A stretch of 44,112 nt of DNA from an uncultured Pelagibacteraceae bacterium (lineage in GTDB: Bacteria > Pseudomonadota > Alphaproteobacteria > Pelagibacterales > Pelagibacteraceae). Every line of letters starts with the position of its first letter. Position 1 is the first letter of the stretch. Shown piece by piece: positions 15,850 through 24,175 of the stretch. A program made the translations under genes and the position numbers. Under the pieces are notes generated by a model that did no database searches, had not been told where the DNA came from, and saw only the letters and a program-made list of their open reading frames with translations. The stretch is taken from NCBI GenBank assembly GCA_902542855.1, contig CACBWE010000006.1:1-44112 (forward strand). Reading direction: 5' to 3'.

Positions 15850-17292
15850 ATGTACGAAAAATTTGGACAATTCATTGATGGTAAATGGCAACAAGCTGAA
15901 AAAAAAGAAACTTATGATGTAATCAACCCTGCAACGGAAGAAGTGATTGGAAAAGCATCGAAAGCTTCATCTATTGAAGTGCAAAAAGCATTAAAGTCTG
16001 CAGAAAAAGGTTTGGAAGTTTGGAAAAACACTGCACCATGGCAGAGAGCTTATGTACTTAGAAAAATTGCTGACATGATGAGAGAAAAAAAAGATGTTAT
16101 TGCAAAATGGTTAACTCTTGAAGTTGGAAAACCTCTAACTGAAGCGGTTGGTGAAGTTGGTGGTGGTGCTGATATTTTTGAGTGGAATGCTGAGGAAACA
16201 AAAAGAATTTATGGTCAAACACAACAAAGTAGATTTCCAGATACTAGAGTTCATGTTTATTATCAACCTGTAGGAGTTGTTGCAGCTTTAGTTCCTTGGA
16301 ATTTCCCAATAGTTTTGGCATCAAGAAAAATTTCTACTGCGTTAGCTGCAGGATGTTCTGTAATTTGTAAGCCAGACGTAATTACTCCTGGTGCTGTGAT
16401 GGAATTAGTAAACATTTGTAAAGAAGCTGGTGTACCAGATGGCGTGGTTAGTCTTTTGTCAGGTGACCCTGCTGAAATATCAAATGAATTAATGGAATCT
16501 GATATTATTAAAAAGGTTTCAGTTACTGGATCAACTAGAGTTGGAAAAATTATTTTAAAAAAAGCAGCTGATAAAGTTCAAAGAGTTACTATGGAGCTTA
16601 GCGGACACTCACCTTTTATTGTATGTGAAGATGTGGATATGAACAAAGTAGCTGATATAGCAATAACTGGTAAATTTAGAAATAACGGTCAAGTCTGTAT
16701 TTCACCGAATAGATTTTATATCCAAGAAAACAGAAAAGATGAGTTTGTTGATGCTTTTATCGAAAGAGCAAAAAAATTAAAAATTGGAAACGGTATGGAT
16801 AAAGGTGTGGATCTAGGACCTTTAACAACATCTAAGAGATTGGAAGAAATAGAAAAACTCGTTGAAACTACCAAAAAAGAAGGAGCTAAAGTATTGATGG
16901 GTGGACAGAAACCTTCTGGTTTCAATAAAGGATATTATTATGAGCCAACAGTTTTTGACGATGTAAAAGATAATTTTACAATAATGAAAGAAGAACCTTT
17001 TGGTCCACTAGTTCCAATTTTAACTTTTAAAACTTTTGATGAGGTAATTGAAAGAGCAAATGATAATGACTTAGGATTATGTAGTTATTTGTACACAAAC
17101 TCTATGGACAAAGCTCATATTGGATCTGAAAAGCTAGAGTCCGGTTGTGTTGCAGTTAATACTGGTGTTGTTGCAATTGCTGAAGCACCTTTTGGAGGTA
17201 TTAAACAAACTGGTTATGGTCGTGAAGGTGGTTCAGGAGCAATTAAAGACTATCTAAATGTGAAATACACTCACATGGGCTTAAAAATATAA
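15850..17292 (+). CDS. NAD(P)-dependent aldehyde dehydrogenase
   Basis: 480-residue aldehyde dehydrogenase oxidising an aldehyde to the acid. Visible: FIDGKW near the start, cofactor-binding VPWNFPIVL with NFP, CKPDVITPG, the VTGSTRVGK Rossmann loop, general-base Glu in TMELSGHSP (one residue off the common ELGG), catalytic Cys in NNGQVCISPNRF, and EEPFGPLVPI. It resembles lactaldehyde/succinate-semialdehyde-type enzymes; I see no coenzyme-A type MmsA/IolA signature. It is followed four bases later by an HpcH/HpaI aldolase, so it probably oxidises the aldehyde that the aldolase releases. Confidence 0.93.
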   Translation: MYEKFGQFIDGKWQQAEKKETYDVINPATEEVIGKASKASSIEVQKALKSAEKGLEVWKNTAPWQRAYVLRKIADMMREKKDVIAKWLTLEVGKPLTEAVGEVGGGADIFEWNAEETKRIYGQTQQSRFPDTRVHVYYQPVGVVAALVPWNFPIVLASRKISTALAAGCSVICKPDVITPGAVMELVNICKEAGVPDGVVSLLSGDPAEISNELMESDIIKKVSVTGSTRVGKIILKKAADKVQRVTMELSGHSPFIVCEDVDMNKVADIAITGKFRNNGQVCISPNRFYIQENRKDEFVDAFIERAKKLKIGNGMDKGVDLGPLTTSKRLEEIEKLVETTKKEGAKVLMGGQKPSGFNKGYYYEPTVFDDVKDNFTIMKEEPFGPLVPILTFKTFDEVIERANDNDLGLCSYLYTNSMDKAHIGSEKLESGCVAVNTGVVAIAEAPFGGIKQTGYGREGGSGAIKDYLNVKYTHMGLKI

Positions 17293-17295
17293 ATA

Positions 17296-18090
17296 ATGCG
17301 AAAAAACAAAGTTAAACAAATGATGAAGGACGGTAAGCCCGTAATCAATGGTTGGTGTGCCATTCCTAGCACTGCATCTGCTGAAGCAATGGCTCATCAA
17401 GGATGGGATTCTCTTACCGTAGATATGCAACATGGTTTAGTAGATTACAGTAATTCACTACCAATGATGCAAACAATATCCACAACAGAAGTAACTCCTT
17501 TAGCAAGAGTAAATTGGAATGAACCTGGTCAAATAATGAAAATATTAGATGCTGGATGTTATGGAATTATATGCCCAATGGTAAGTAATAAAAAAGAAGC
17601 AGAAAATTTTGTCCAAGCATGTATGTATCCACCAGATGGGTACAGAAGTTTTGGACCTGTTAGAGGTTTAATTTATGGAGGACCTGATTATGCAGATCAC
17701 GCTAATCAAGAAATACTAAAATTGGCAATGATAGAGACAAAAGAGTCATTGGAAAACCTTGATGAAATTATGTCTACACCAGGTGTTGATGGTATTTATA
17801 TTGGACCAGCTGACCTAAGTTTAGCTATAGGTGAAAAACCTGGTTTTGATAGACCTGAGTCAACCAAAGCTTATTCAGAAATTTTAAGAATTTTAGAACA
17901 TGCTAAAAAAAATAATATTTTTGCAGGAATTCATAATGGTACCACAGAATATGCAACCAAGATGATTGAAAAAGGTTTTAATTTTGTAACTATAGCGTCT
18001 GATTTAAGGGCTCTAAGTGCTGGTGCAAAAGCTACAGTTGATAAAATGAAAGGTTCATTATCAAAAAAAGACGATAACGCGACTTACTAA
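17296..18090 (+). CDS. HpcH/HpaI-family class II 2-keto-3-deoxy acid aldolase
   Basis: 264-residue metal-dependent aldolase of the HpaI/GarL/RhmA group, which splits 2-keto-3-deoxy sugar acids to pyruvate and an aldehyde. Visible: DSLTVDMQHGLVDY, with the His of the active site, ARVNWNEPGQIMKILDAGCYGIICPMV (metal Glu region), YPPDGYRSFGPVRG with substrate-binding Arg, MIETKESLENLDEI and YIGPADLSLAIG. It is co-transcribed with the aldehyde dehydrogenase and overlaps the convergent PanB-like gene by four bases. The likely substrate is a keto-deoxy acid made by dehydratases or dehydrogenases in this region. Confidence 0.92.
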   Translation: MRKNKVKQMMKDGKPVINGWCAIPSTASAEAMAHQGWDSLTVDMQHGLVDYSNSLPMMQTISTTEVTPLARVNWNEPGQIMKILDAGCYGIICPMVSNKKEAENFVQACMYPPDGYRSFGPVRGLIYGGPDYADHANQEILKLAMIETKESLENLDEIMSTPGVDGIYIGPADLSLAIGEKPGFDRPESTKAYSEILRILEHAKKNNIFAGIHNGTTEYATKMIEKGFNFVTIASDLRALSAGAKATVDKMKGSLSKKDDNATY

Positions 18091-18902
18091 TCTAATTGAT
18101 CCAAAAATTTCTCAAATTGTTTTTTTTCTAAATTTGATGATTGTTTTTTTCCTGGAAATTTACCAGTCATAGAGTCTTTTTTAAAAGCTCTAAGTGCTTT
18201 TACTCTTTCAATTTTAATTTCACCTCTAAGTCTTAATAAATTTCCATATGCTTTAGAATGTCGTGGAGGATTTTCAGTATCACCACAAATATCTTCCATA
18301 AATAAATACATTACATCAGCATTTTTTCCTGAACCTAATGAAATAGTAACGATATCTGTGCGCTTTGAAATTTCACCCATTACATTTTCAGGTATAACTT
18401 CACACTCTGCAGAAAAAGCACCTGCATCTTCTAATCTTTTAAACTTTTGAAATAGATCATATGCTTCATCTGCAGTTTTGCCCACTGCCCTCAAGCCACC
18501 AATCCAAGTAGATTTTCTTGGAACCAAACCTAAATGCCCCATAACTGGAACATCTTCCTTAGCTAACATTTCAACTATATCCATACTTCTGGGAGTCATA
18601 ACTGCATCCGCACCATTCTCTAACGCTTTAAAAGCGCCACGCATGACATCATCTGCTGTTACAAACTCATTTAATACTAAAGCTGCTGTTAAGAATAAAT
18701 TTCTTGAACCTTCTCTAACAGGAATTACATTTTTTGCGTTTGATATAATCATATCAAAGCCTGCCTTTTCAGCCGCATCAGCTTCTTCAACACTATTCGC
18801 TGTAACTTGTGTAAATTTTCTTTTTCCTTTAGCTGATTTTAAATCTGCTACAGTCAATGTTCGCTTCGCTGGTTTAGCAGCCCATGTATAAATATTCTTC
18901 AT
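18087..18902 (-). CDS. PanB-like protein lacking the metal ligands of ketopantoate hydroxymethyltransferase
   Basis: 271 residues aligning by eye along most of PanB, a member of the PEP mutase/isocitrate lyase fold. KRKFTQVTANS matches PanB KKRFATITAYD, VPVMGHLGLVPR matches VPVCGHLGLTPQ, and AECEVIP keeps the catalytic-Glu segment (PanB LECVP). The three magnesium ligands of PanB are gone: GDS is ISNA, ADLP is TAALV, and the KIEGG Glu is in MTPRS. So it should not make ketopantoate in the usual way; it may be a lyase or aldolase on another keto acid, or a non-catalytic protein. ATGA overlap with the MarR gene couples their translation. Function unknown. Confidence 0.78.
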   Translation of the reverse strand: MKNIYTWAAKPAKRTLTVADLKSAKGKRKFTQVTANSVEEADAAEKAGFDMIISNAKNVIPVREGSRNLFLTAALVLNEFVTADDVMRGAFKALENGADAVMTPRSMDIVEMLAKEDVPVMGHLGLVPRKSTWIGGLRAVGKTADEAYDLFQKFKRLEDAGAFSAECEVIPENVMGEISKRTDIVTISLGSGKNADVMYLFMEDICGDTENPPRHSKAYGNLLRLRGEIKIERVKALRAFKKDSMTGKFPGKKQSSNLEKKQFEKFLDQLD

Positions 18903-19315
18903 TTAATTCCTTTATAAAGAATATCTCTTCTATCAATAAACTCCTCAAAGGTTTTGATAGTAATTACTGCAGGTAAAATAAAAATAGATCGTTTGTCTCT
19001 CTCGTTTCTAATAATTCTAAAATAACCTTTTTTAATTGCTGTATCGATATAAACGTTTGAGGTTAAATATGATTTCTCAATTACTTTAAGTAATTGATTT
19101 TTGGTAATTGATTTATTTTTGTAATAAGCAAGCATAACCATATGCAACATTATCCAATGTTGTGGGGTTAAAGAAAACCAATTCAATAATTCATTAGCTA
19201 ATCTTCCTTCAAAATCACCAAGTGATATTTCTGCTAATTGAATTCTTTTTTGAGTAAGTTTTGGAATTTTTTTTTGTTCTTCAAAGTGTTTTGGATACTT
19301 GAACTGTCTTTTCAT
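18899..19315 (-). CDS. MarR-type winged-helix transcriptional regulator
   Basis: 138 residues, the size of MarR-family regulators. The central part (LANELLNWFSLTPQHWIMLHMVMLAYYKN, then KSITKNQLLKVI, then SNVYIDTAIKKGYFRIIRNERDKRSIFIL) fits a dimerising helix, a helix-turn-helix and a winged hairpin with the typical ERDKR wing. A lysine/arginine-rich N-terminal tail precedes it. It is the only recognisable transcription factor in the window, between DUF1907 and PanB-like genes, and probably controls its own operon and the divergent PanE-like operon; the palindrome at 20358 is a candidate site. Confidence 0.78.
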   Translation of the reverse strand: MKRQFKYPKHFEEQKKIPKLTQKRIQLAEISLGDFEGRLANELLNWFSLTPQHWIMLHMVMLAYYKNKSITKNQLLKVIEKSYLTSNVYIDTAIKKGYFRIIRNERDKRSIFILPAVITIKTFEEFIDRRDILYKGIK

Positions 19316-19343
19316 TTAAATAAATTTAAACTCATTGAGTTTT

Positions 19344-20321
19344 CTATTCAATACTATTTTTACCTAATAGTTCTTTATAAATGTTGTTTACTCTATGTAC
19401 TTCTGTTGCAGTATTAAAATAACATTCGTATTCTATTTCCTCTGGTGTTACATCAAAATGATAATGGCCAGCGTCTCTGTCATGCTCGTAAGAATGAAAG
19501 TGAGTATGTTCGCCAGATTCTCTTAAATTTAATTCTCCCCCAGTTGGATCACCAGTCCAAAGAACTGTATAGCATTGTAATTTTGGTCCAACAGGTTCAT
19601 AAAATTGAAGAAAATCTTTTACACATTTCATTTGTTTTGGATCGTAATACTCGTGTTTAATATCTTTATAATCAGGTTGCACGTGAGATCTTATTTTTCC
19701 ATTTAATACTCTAAACACACCTGCGAGAGACATGTGCTCATTATCTTTAATTTTCAAATTTTTTAATAAAGAAGACCTTATTGCTTGAGGCAAAGAACCT
19801 TGTTCTCCATTTCTGCCTTTGATTTTAATTTTAATTACTTTTCCTTGTTTACCATCTGTATAATAAATATTTCCAAGTCCACCATGTTTTTTTGCAGAAT
19901 ATTTTTCAACAACACATTTTTTGTCAGGACTTACTCTTGCTATTATTGATTTAGATTCATCAGTTATTAAATTTTCATTTATAACTAATTCTCCACAATG
20001 ACCATCTAAACATGACATTGCACCTGATCCAGCTCCTAAAGCATAAGATTTTTCAGAATCAATCATTTTAGATATTTCTTGATAGTCAAACTCTGCACCA
20101 ATAAATTTTGGATCATGCATATAAGGCTCTCCGCCAACGTCTATTATTTTTTGATTTCCACTAATTCCTTCTGATGGACAATCCCAATCTCTAAGATTTG
20201 GGCAATCTACCACTTCTACTTCAACTTTTTTGAAATTTTCAGACAATCCTTTTCTTAATGCAATTGAAATGTCTTTTAATGAATAATCTTTAAATATTCC
20301 TTTTTCTATTTTTAATTGCAT
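19344..20321 (-). CDS. DUF1907 / C11orf54-like zinc protein
   Basis: 325 residues matching the DUF1907 family, whose human member C11orf54 (PTD012) has a zinc centre and reported ester-hydrolase activity. Visible: the N-terminal block VVDCPNLRDWDCPSEGISG, IIDVGGEPYMHDP, and the zinc motif HTHFHSYEHDRDAGHYHFD near the C-terminus, with histidines spaced as in the family (HxH then a His about 12 later). No signal peptide, so cytoplasmic. First gene of the minus operon with MarR and PanB-like genes, divergent from a PanE-like reductase. An ester or lactone hydrolase step would fit a sugar-acid pathway, but that is inference. Confidence 0.82.
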   Translation of the reverse strand: MQLKIEKGIFKDYSLKDISIALRKGLSENFKKVEVEVVDCPNLRDWDCPSEGISGNQKIIDVGGEPYMHDPKFIGAEFDYQEISKMIDSEKSYALGAGSGAMSCLDGHCGELVINENLITDESKSIIARVSPDKKCVVEKYSAKKHGGLGNIYYTDGKQGKVIKIKIKGRNGEQGSLPQAIRSSLLKNLKIKDNEHMSLAGVFRVLNGKIRSHVQPDYKDIKHEYYDPKQMKCVKDFLQFYEPVGPKLQCYTVLWTGDPTGGELNLRESGEHTHFHSYEHDRDAGHYHFDVTPEEIEYECYFNTATEVHRVNNIYKELLGKNSIE

Positions 20322-20357
20322 GATGTTAATAAGCTATTATTTATTTTGCATAATGTC

Positions 20358-20383
20358 TATAGATAATATATATAATTTCTATA
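20358..20383. promoter_or_regulatory. 26-bp imperfect palindrome, candidate operator
   Basis: TATAGA...TCTATA arms around an AT core; 22 of 26 positions are self-complementary. It lies in the 88-base gap between the DUF1907 gene (-) and the PanE-like gene (+), about 37 and 27 bases from their starts. Its left 21 bases match the gap at 15781 in 17 positions. Possible site for the MarR-type regulator encoded next to it. Confidence 0.4.
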
Positions 20384-20409
20384 CATAAATAATTTTAAAT
20401 AAGATAACG

Positions 20410-21354
20410 ATGATTAATAAAGATTTAAAAGTGGCTGTGCTTGGTGCAGGAGCAATGGGTTGTTTATTTGGCGGTTTACTTTCTGAAAAAGGTTTAAATG
20501 TAATTTTAATTGATGTTTGGAAAGAACATGTAGATGCAATTAATAAAGATGGTTTAAAAATGGACGGACATGGTGGTAATCGAGTAATTAAAATGAAAGC
20601 TACTTCAGACCCATCCTCGTTGAATAAAGTAGATGCTGTGATTGTTATGTGTAAAGCTACAGCTTTAGAACCAGCATTAAATAGTGTTAAAAATATCATA
20701 GGAGACAAAACAGTGTTCATGTCTTTTCAAAATGGTATTGGTCATGAAGCAATTATCCAAAGTATTGTGGGTGATGAAAAAGTTATTGGTGGAACAACTA
20801 CTCAGGCTTCGAATATTTTGGGTCCTGGACATATAATGAATCATGGTTCATTACCATCTTGGATTGGTGAGTACGAGGGAGGAATTTCTGATCGAATTAA
20901 AGAAATAGCAGATACCTTTACCGCTCACAATCTTGAAATGATTGCTGCAGAGGATGTGAAGAAAAGAAAATGGATGAAACTTTTTGCTCTAACAGCAATT
21001 GGACCATTATCTGCGATTTTTGATCTTCATCATACTGACTTATATATAAATAACAAAGCAAATGAAGTATCTCGTGGTTTAGGTAAAGAAATAATTTTAG
21101 AAACTAGAGAAGTTGCACTTGCTGATGGTGTAAATGTTTCTGAGGATGAATGCTTATTTATGTTTAATAAAATTGTAGATTCAATGCAAACTAACAAATC
21201 ATCAATGGCTTTTGACGTTCAATACAAGAGAAAAACAGAAATAGACTTTATTAGTGGTGCGGTTTCAAAAATAGGTAAAAAACATGGTGTTAAGACACCA
21301 TTAAATGATCTCATGTATAAAATGATTAAAGTGAAAGAAGGCATGTACAGCTAA
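20410..21354 (+). CDS. 2-dehydropantoate 2-reductase (ApbA/PanE) family protein
   Basis: 314 residues, family length. PanE reduces ketopantoate with NADPH; relatives reduce other 2-keto acids. Visible: N-terminal VLGAGAMGCLFGGLLSEKG, VMCKATALEPAL, FQNGIGHEAIIQSIVG, GTTTQASNI, the catalytic Lys region KKRKWMKLFALTAIGPLSAI, and the C-terminal SSMAFDVQYKRKTEIDFISGAV (usual SSMxxDxxxGRxTEID). YKRK replaces the usual G-R, a mild change. First gene of a plus operon with two Fe/2OG oxygenases and a 2-hydroxyacid dehydrogenase, which, with the metal-less PanB-like gene nearby, suggests catabolism of a branched keto acid rather than pantothenate synthesis. Confidence 0.85.
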   Translation: MINKDLKVAVLGAGAMGCLFGGLLSEKGLNVILIDVWKEHVDAINKDGLKMDGHGGNRVIKMKATSDPSSLNKVDAVIVMCKATALEPALNSVKNIIGDKTVFMSFQNGIGHEAIIQSIVGDEKVIGGTTTQASNILGPGHIMNHGSLPSWIGEYEGGISDRIKEIADTFTAHNLEMIAAEDVKKRKWMKLFALTAIGPLSAIFDLHHTDLYINNKANEVSRGLGKEIILETREVALADGVNVSEDECLFMFNKIVDSMQTNKSSMAFDVQYKRKTEIDFISGAVSKIGKKHGVKTPLNDLMYKMIKVKEGMYS

Positions 21355-22224
21355 ATGCTTAGTACAAATAAATTAAAAAGAATCAAAAGTAACTTTCCAG
21401 TTTTAGTTGGTGACAACGTTGTTTCTAAAAGCATCTGTAATTTGTTAATTAAAGAAATTAGTAACTCTAAATCATTTGATGATATGATCATGGGTGGTAG
21501 AAGCAGAATAAATAAAGGTTCGAAAAATTTTAATTCATATATCAAAAACTCAGTTAACTCTGCAAAACTTTTTAAGCTTTTTAATAGCAATTTTTTTTAT
21601 AAAAAAATTGAGAGTATTTTTATTAAAAATTTTAAAGATGGATCGTGGGTTAATTTACATAAACCAAAATCCTTTAATCCTAAAAAGTTTACTATTAAAA
21701 AAAAAGTAAATTCTAAAGAATTGAAAAAAATGTTGGGTAATAATTATACTAATCCTAAAGTAAATTTAGATATTGACTTTTCAGTATCCAAAGGAGGATA
21801 TAGATTAAGACCTCATAGGGATGATATAACTAGGTTATATAATTTCTTAATTTATTTAACAGACATACCAAAAAAGAATGGTGGCTCTCTTACTATCTAC
21901 AGGAAAAAGGCAAAAAAAAATTTAAGAAAAAGTTTTAGAAGATTTCCAAAAATAGATGAGCTTGAAATAGTTAAGTCTTTTACACCCAAAAAAGGTACTG
22001 TTGTTTTTTTTCAATCTACTCCAAATTCCTATCATGGAGTAAAGCGCTTTATGGAGAAAAATTGTCCAAAACGTTTTTTTATTTATGGAAGTTATGCTTT
22101 AAATAAACCAGTTATATGGAATTACAAAGGAATCTCATATTATCCTCATATAATTAGCAACAAAAAAAGAATGTTAACCTCTTTTCATGACGTGAACTAT
22201 TTAACCACAGCACCAAAACATTGA
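21355..22224 (+). CDS. Fe(II)/2-oxoglutarate-dependent oxygenase (2OG-FeII_Oxy type)
   Basis: 289 residues, lysine-rich. The iron triad is visible: HRD/D in YRLRPHRDDITRLYNFLIYL (HxD-type), distal His in NSYHGVKRF, then Arg in KRFFIYGSY for 2-oxoglutarate binding. GGSLTIYRKK and KKGTVVFFQS are usual strands around the core. It begins directly at the stop of the PanE-like gene. The protein could hydroxylate or oxidatively open a small molecule; the family also includes peptide hydroxylases and phage or surface-glycan enzymes, so the substrate cannot be named. The N-terminal 90 residues are not recognised. Confidence 0.8.
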   Translation: MLSTNKLKRIKSNFPVLVGDNVVSKSICNLLIKEISNSKSFDDMIMGGRSRINKGSKNFNSYIKNSVNSAKLFKLFNSNFFYKKIESIFIKNFKDGSWVNLHKPKSFNPKKFTIKKKVNSKELKKMLGNNYTNPKVNLDIDFSVSKGGYRLRPHRDDITRLYNFLIYLTDIPKKNGGSLTIYRKKAKKNLRKSFRRFPKIDELEIVKSFTPKKGTVVFFQSTPNSYHGVKRFMEKNCPKRFFIYGSYALNKPVIWNYKGISYYPHIISNKKRMLTSFHDVNYLTTAPKH

Positions 22225-22255
22225 AATTATTTCTATGATAAAATAAATTTAAATA

Positions 22256-23236
22256 ATGACAAATACTCTTCAAAAAAAATTATACGAGAGTGGGTACTTG
22301 ATTGTTAAAAATATACTTGACTATAGAAGAGACTTAAAACCAGTTCTTAATGATATGGAATTTGTCATGGATTGTCTAATTCAAAAGTATGCAAAAAAAA
22401 CTGAAATTAAAAAAGTTCTTACTCTAAATTTTAAAAAAAAATATTCATATATATCAAAACTTAATATTTATGATCTGGATCAATATTTTAACACAAGATT
22501 ACCAAGAGACCATGTTAAAAAAGATAGTGATTATTTCGCTACTCAATCATTATGGAATTTAATTACAAATAAAAGAATTTTAGATGTTGTTGAAAAAATT
22601 TTAGGGAAAGAAATAATGTCTAACCCTGTTCAAAATACTAGAATCAAACAACCTGAAAAAAAATTACCAAGAGGATCAATTAATGACGGCTTAAGTGGTA
22701 GAACACCATGGCATCAAGACGCTGCAGTTTTAAATTCTAGAGGACAAAAATTAACTGATATGGTTACAGTGTGGATTCCTTTCACCAAAACTACTAAAAA
22801 GAATGGATGTATGATTACAGTAAAAAAAATTAATAAAATGGGATTATTAAACCATGTATCTGGATATAGAGGACAGGTGGAATTAAAAAATAGTAAATTA
22901 CTTGATGATATGGAGCACATTTATTTAGAAGCAAATGTAGGTGATATAATATTATTGCACAAACATTCCATTCACTGCTCTTTACCAAATAGATCAAATG
23001 ATTTTAGAATTAGTGCTGATTTAAGGTATAATGTTGCAGGACAACCATCAGGCAGGGAGCCGCTTCCAAACTTCTATGTTAGAAGTAAAAATAAAAACAA
23101 TCTTAAAGTTCAAAATTTTAAACAATGGTTATCTCTTTGGGAGAATGCTAAAGAAAGACGTATCGGAAAACATGCATTTAAGTATCCTTTGCCGACATTT
23201 AAGAATAATAAAAGAGACTTGTCAAATTTAGTTTAA
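22256..23236 (+). CDS. Phytanoyl-CoA dioxygenase (PhyH) family protein
   Basis: 326-residue PhyH-type Fe(II)/2-oxoglutarate oxygenase. The N-terminal KKLYESGYLIVKNIL is the usual family opening. Iron ligands: His and Asp in TPWHQDAAVL and distal His in LLHKHSIHCSLPNRSND, with the 2OG-binding Arg in FRISADLRY. VTVWIPFTKTTKKNGCM matches the W-x-P-x-x-x-x-x-x-x-N/G core. It follows the first oxygenase by 31 bases and precedes a 2-hydroxyacid dehydrogenase by 15. PhyH enzymes hydroxylate next to a carboxyl, phosphonate or amine group; here a step making a 2-hydroxy acid for the next enzyme is plausible inference. Confidence 0.87.
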   Translation: MTNTLQKKLYESGYLIVKNILDYRRDLKPVLNDMEFVMDCLIQKYAKKTEIKKVLTLNFKKKYSYISKLNIYDLDQYFNTRLPRDHVKKDSDYFATQSLWNLITNKRILDVVEKILGKEIMSNPVQNTRIKQPEKKLPRGSINDGLSGRTPWHQDAAVLNSRGQKLTDMVTVWIPFTKTTKKNGCMITVKKINKMGLLNHVSGYRGQVELKNSKLLDDMEHIYLEANVGDIILLHKHSIHCSLPNRSNDFRISADLRYNVAGQPSGREPLPNFYVRSKNKNNLKVQNFKQWLSLWENAKERRIGKHAFKYPLPTFKNNKRDLSNLV

Positions 23237-23251
23237 TATTTAAAAAAATTA

Positions 23252-24175
23252 ATGACTAAAATTTTAATTACAGAATTTATCAATCAAAGTAGTTTAGAAA
23301 ATTTAAATAAAAAATTTGATGTTAAGTATGATGAAAAATTATATGAAAATGAAAAACAACTAATAACAATGATTAAAGATTATGAAGGTCTAATTGTTAG
23401 AAATAAAACTCAGGTAAATTTAGACATTTTAAAAAATGCCTTAAAGTTAAAATTTATTGGAAGGTTGGGTGTTGGCTTAGATAATATTGATACAGAATAT
23501 TGTAAAAATAAAAAAATTCATGTTCAACCAGCTACAGGAATGAATGCAGATTCTGTTGCTGAATATGTCATTTCTTCATCAATGTCTCTTATAAAAAAAA
23601 TCCCAATGTTTCATAATGGAACTATCAAAGGTGAATGGCCAAGAACAACAATTAAGTCCATAGAAATAAACCAAAAAAATTTAGGGATAATAGGATTTGG
23701 GATAATTGGAAAAAAAGTTGCTGAGTATTCTTCAAAAAATGGTTTAAAGATTTTAGCCTACGATCCTTATGTTAAAGAAATAAATGATAAAGAAATTGAC
23801 GCTAAATTATCAAGTTTAAAGGAGATATATGAAAAATCAGATATCATTTCCATACACTTGCCTTTAACAGATGAAACAAAAAACATGGTAAATGAATTTT
23901 CATTTTCTCAAATGAAGAATAAACCAATTATAATAAATACCTCAAGAGGAGGTATAATAAATGAAAGTGATTTAATTAAAGCTTACCATAAAAATATTAT
24001 TTCTGGATTTGCTCTAGATGTTTTTGAAAATGAACCAATAGAGAGCAAATTTTATCACAAAATAAAACCAGGTATGAATTGTATTTTGACGCCTCATATC
24101 TCTGGTGTAACAACAGAGTCAAACATTAGAGTAAGTGACTTTATAGTTAAAAAAATTACAGATTTTTTTAATTAA
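23252..24175 (+). CDS. D-isomer-specific 2-hydroxyacid dehydrogenase (SerA/GyaR type)
   Basis: 307 residues, NAD-dependent. Visible: LKFIGRLGVGLDNIDTEYC, MNADSVAEYVI, cofactor motif LGIIGFGIIGKKVAEY, AYDPYVKE, and all three catalytic residues: Arg in INTSRGGIINE, Glu in DVFENEP, His in LTPHISG. It interconverts a D-2-hydroxy acid and its keto acid, as in phosphoglycerate or hydroxypyruvate reductases; without a C-terminal ACT domain it is not a full SerA. Last gene of the plus operon 20410-24175, and its end overlaps the convergent Gfo/Idh gene by eight bases. Confidence 0.92.
   Translation: MTKILITEFINQSSLENLNKKFDVKYDEKLYENEKQLITMIKDYEGLIVRNKTQVNLDILKNALKLKFIGRLGVGLDNIDTEYCKNKKIHVQPATGMNADSVAEYVISSSMSLIKKIPMFHNGTIKGEWPRTTIKSIEINQKNLGIIGFGIIGKKVAEYSSKNGLKILAYDPYVKEINDKEIDAKLSSLKEIYEKSDIISIHLPLTDETKNMVNEFSFSQMKNKPIIINTSRGGIINESDLIKAYHKNIISGFALDVFENEPIESKFYHKIKPGMNCILTPHISGVTTESNIRVSDFIVKKITDFFN

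Noticed and set aside
18087-21354. Reading PanB-like and PanE-like genes as pantothenate synthesis
   Set aside because: The PanB-like protein lacks the metal ligands needed for that reaction, and the neighbours are catabolic.
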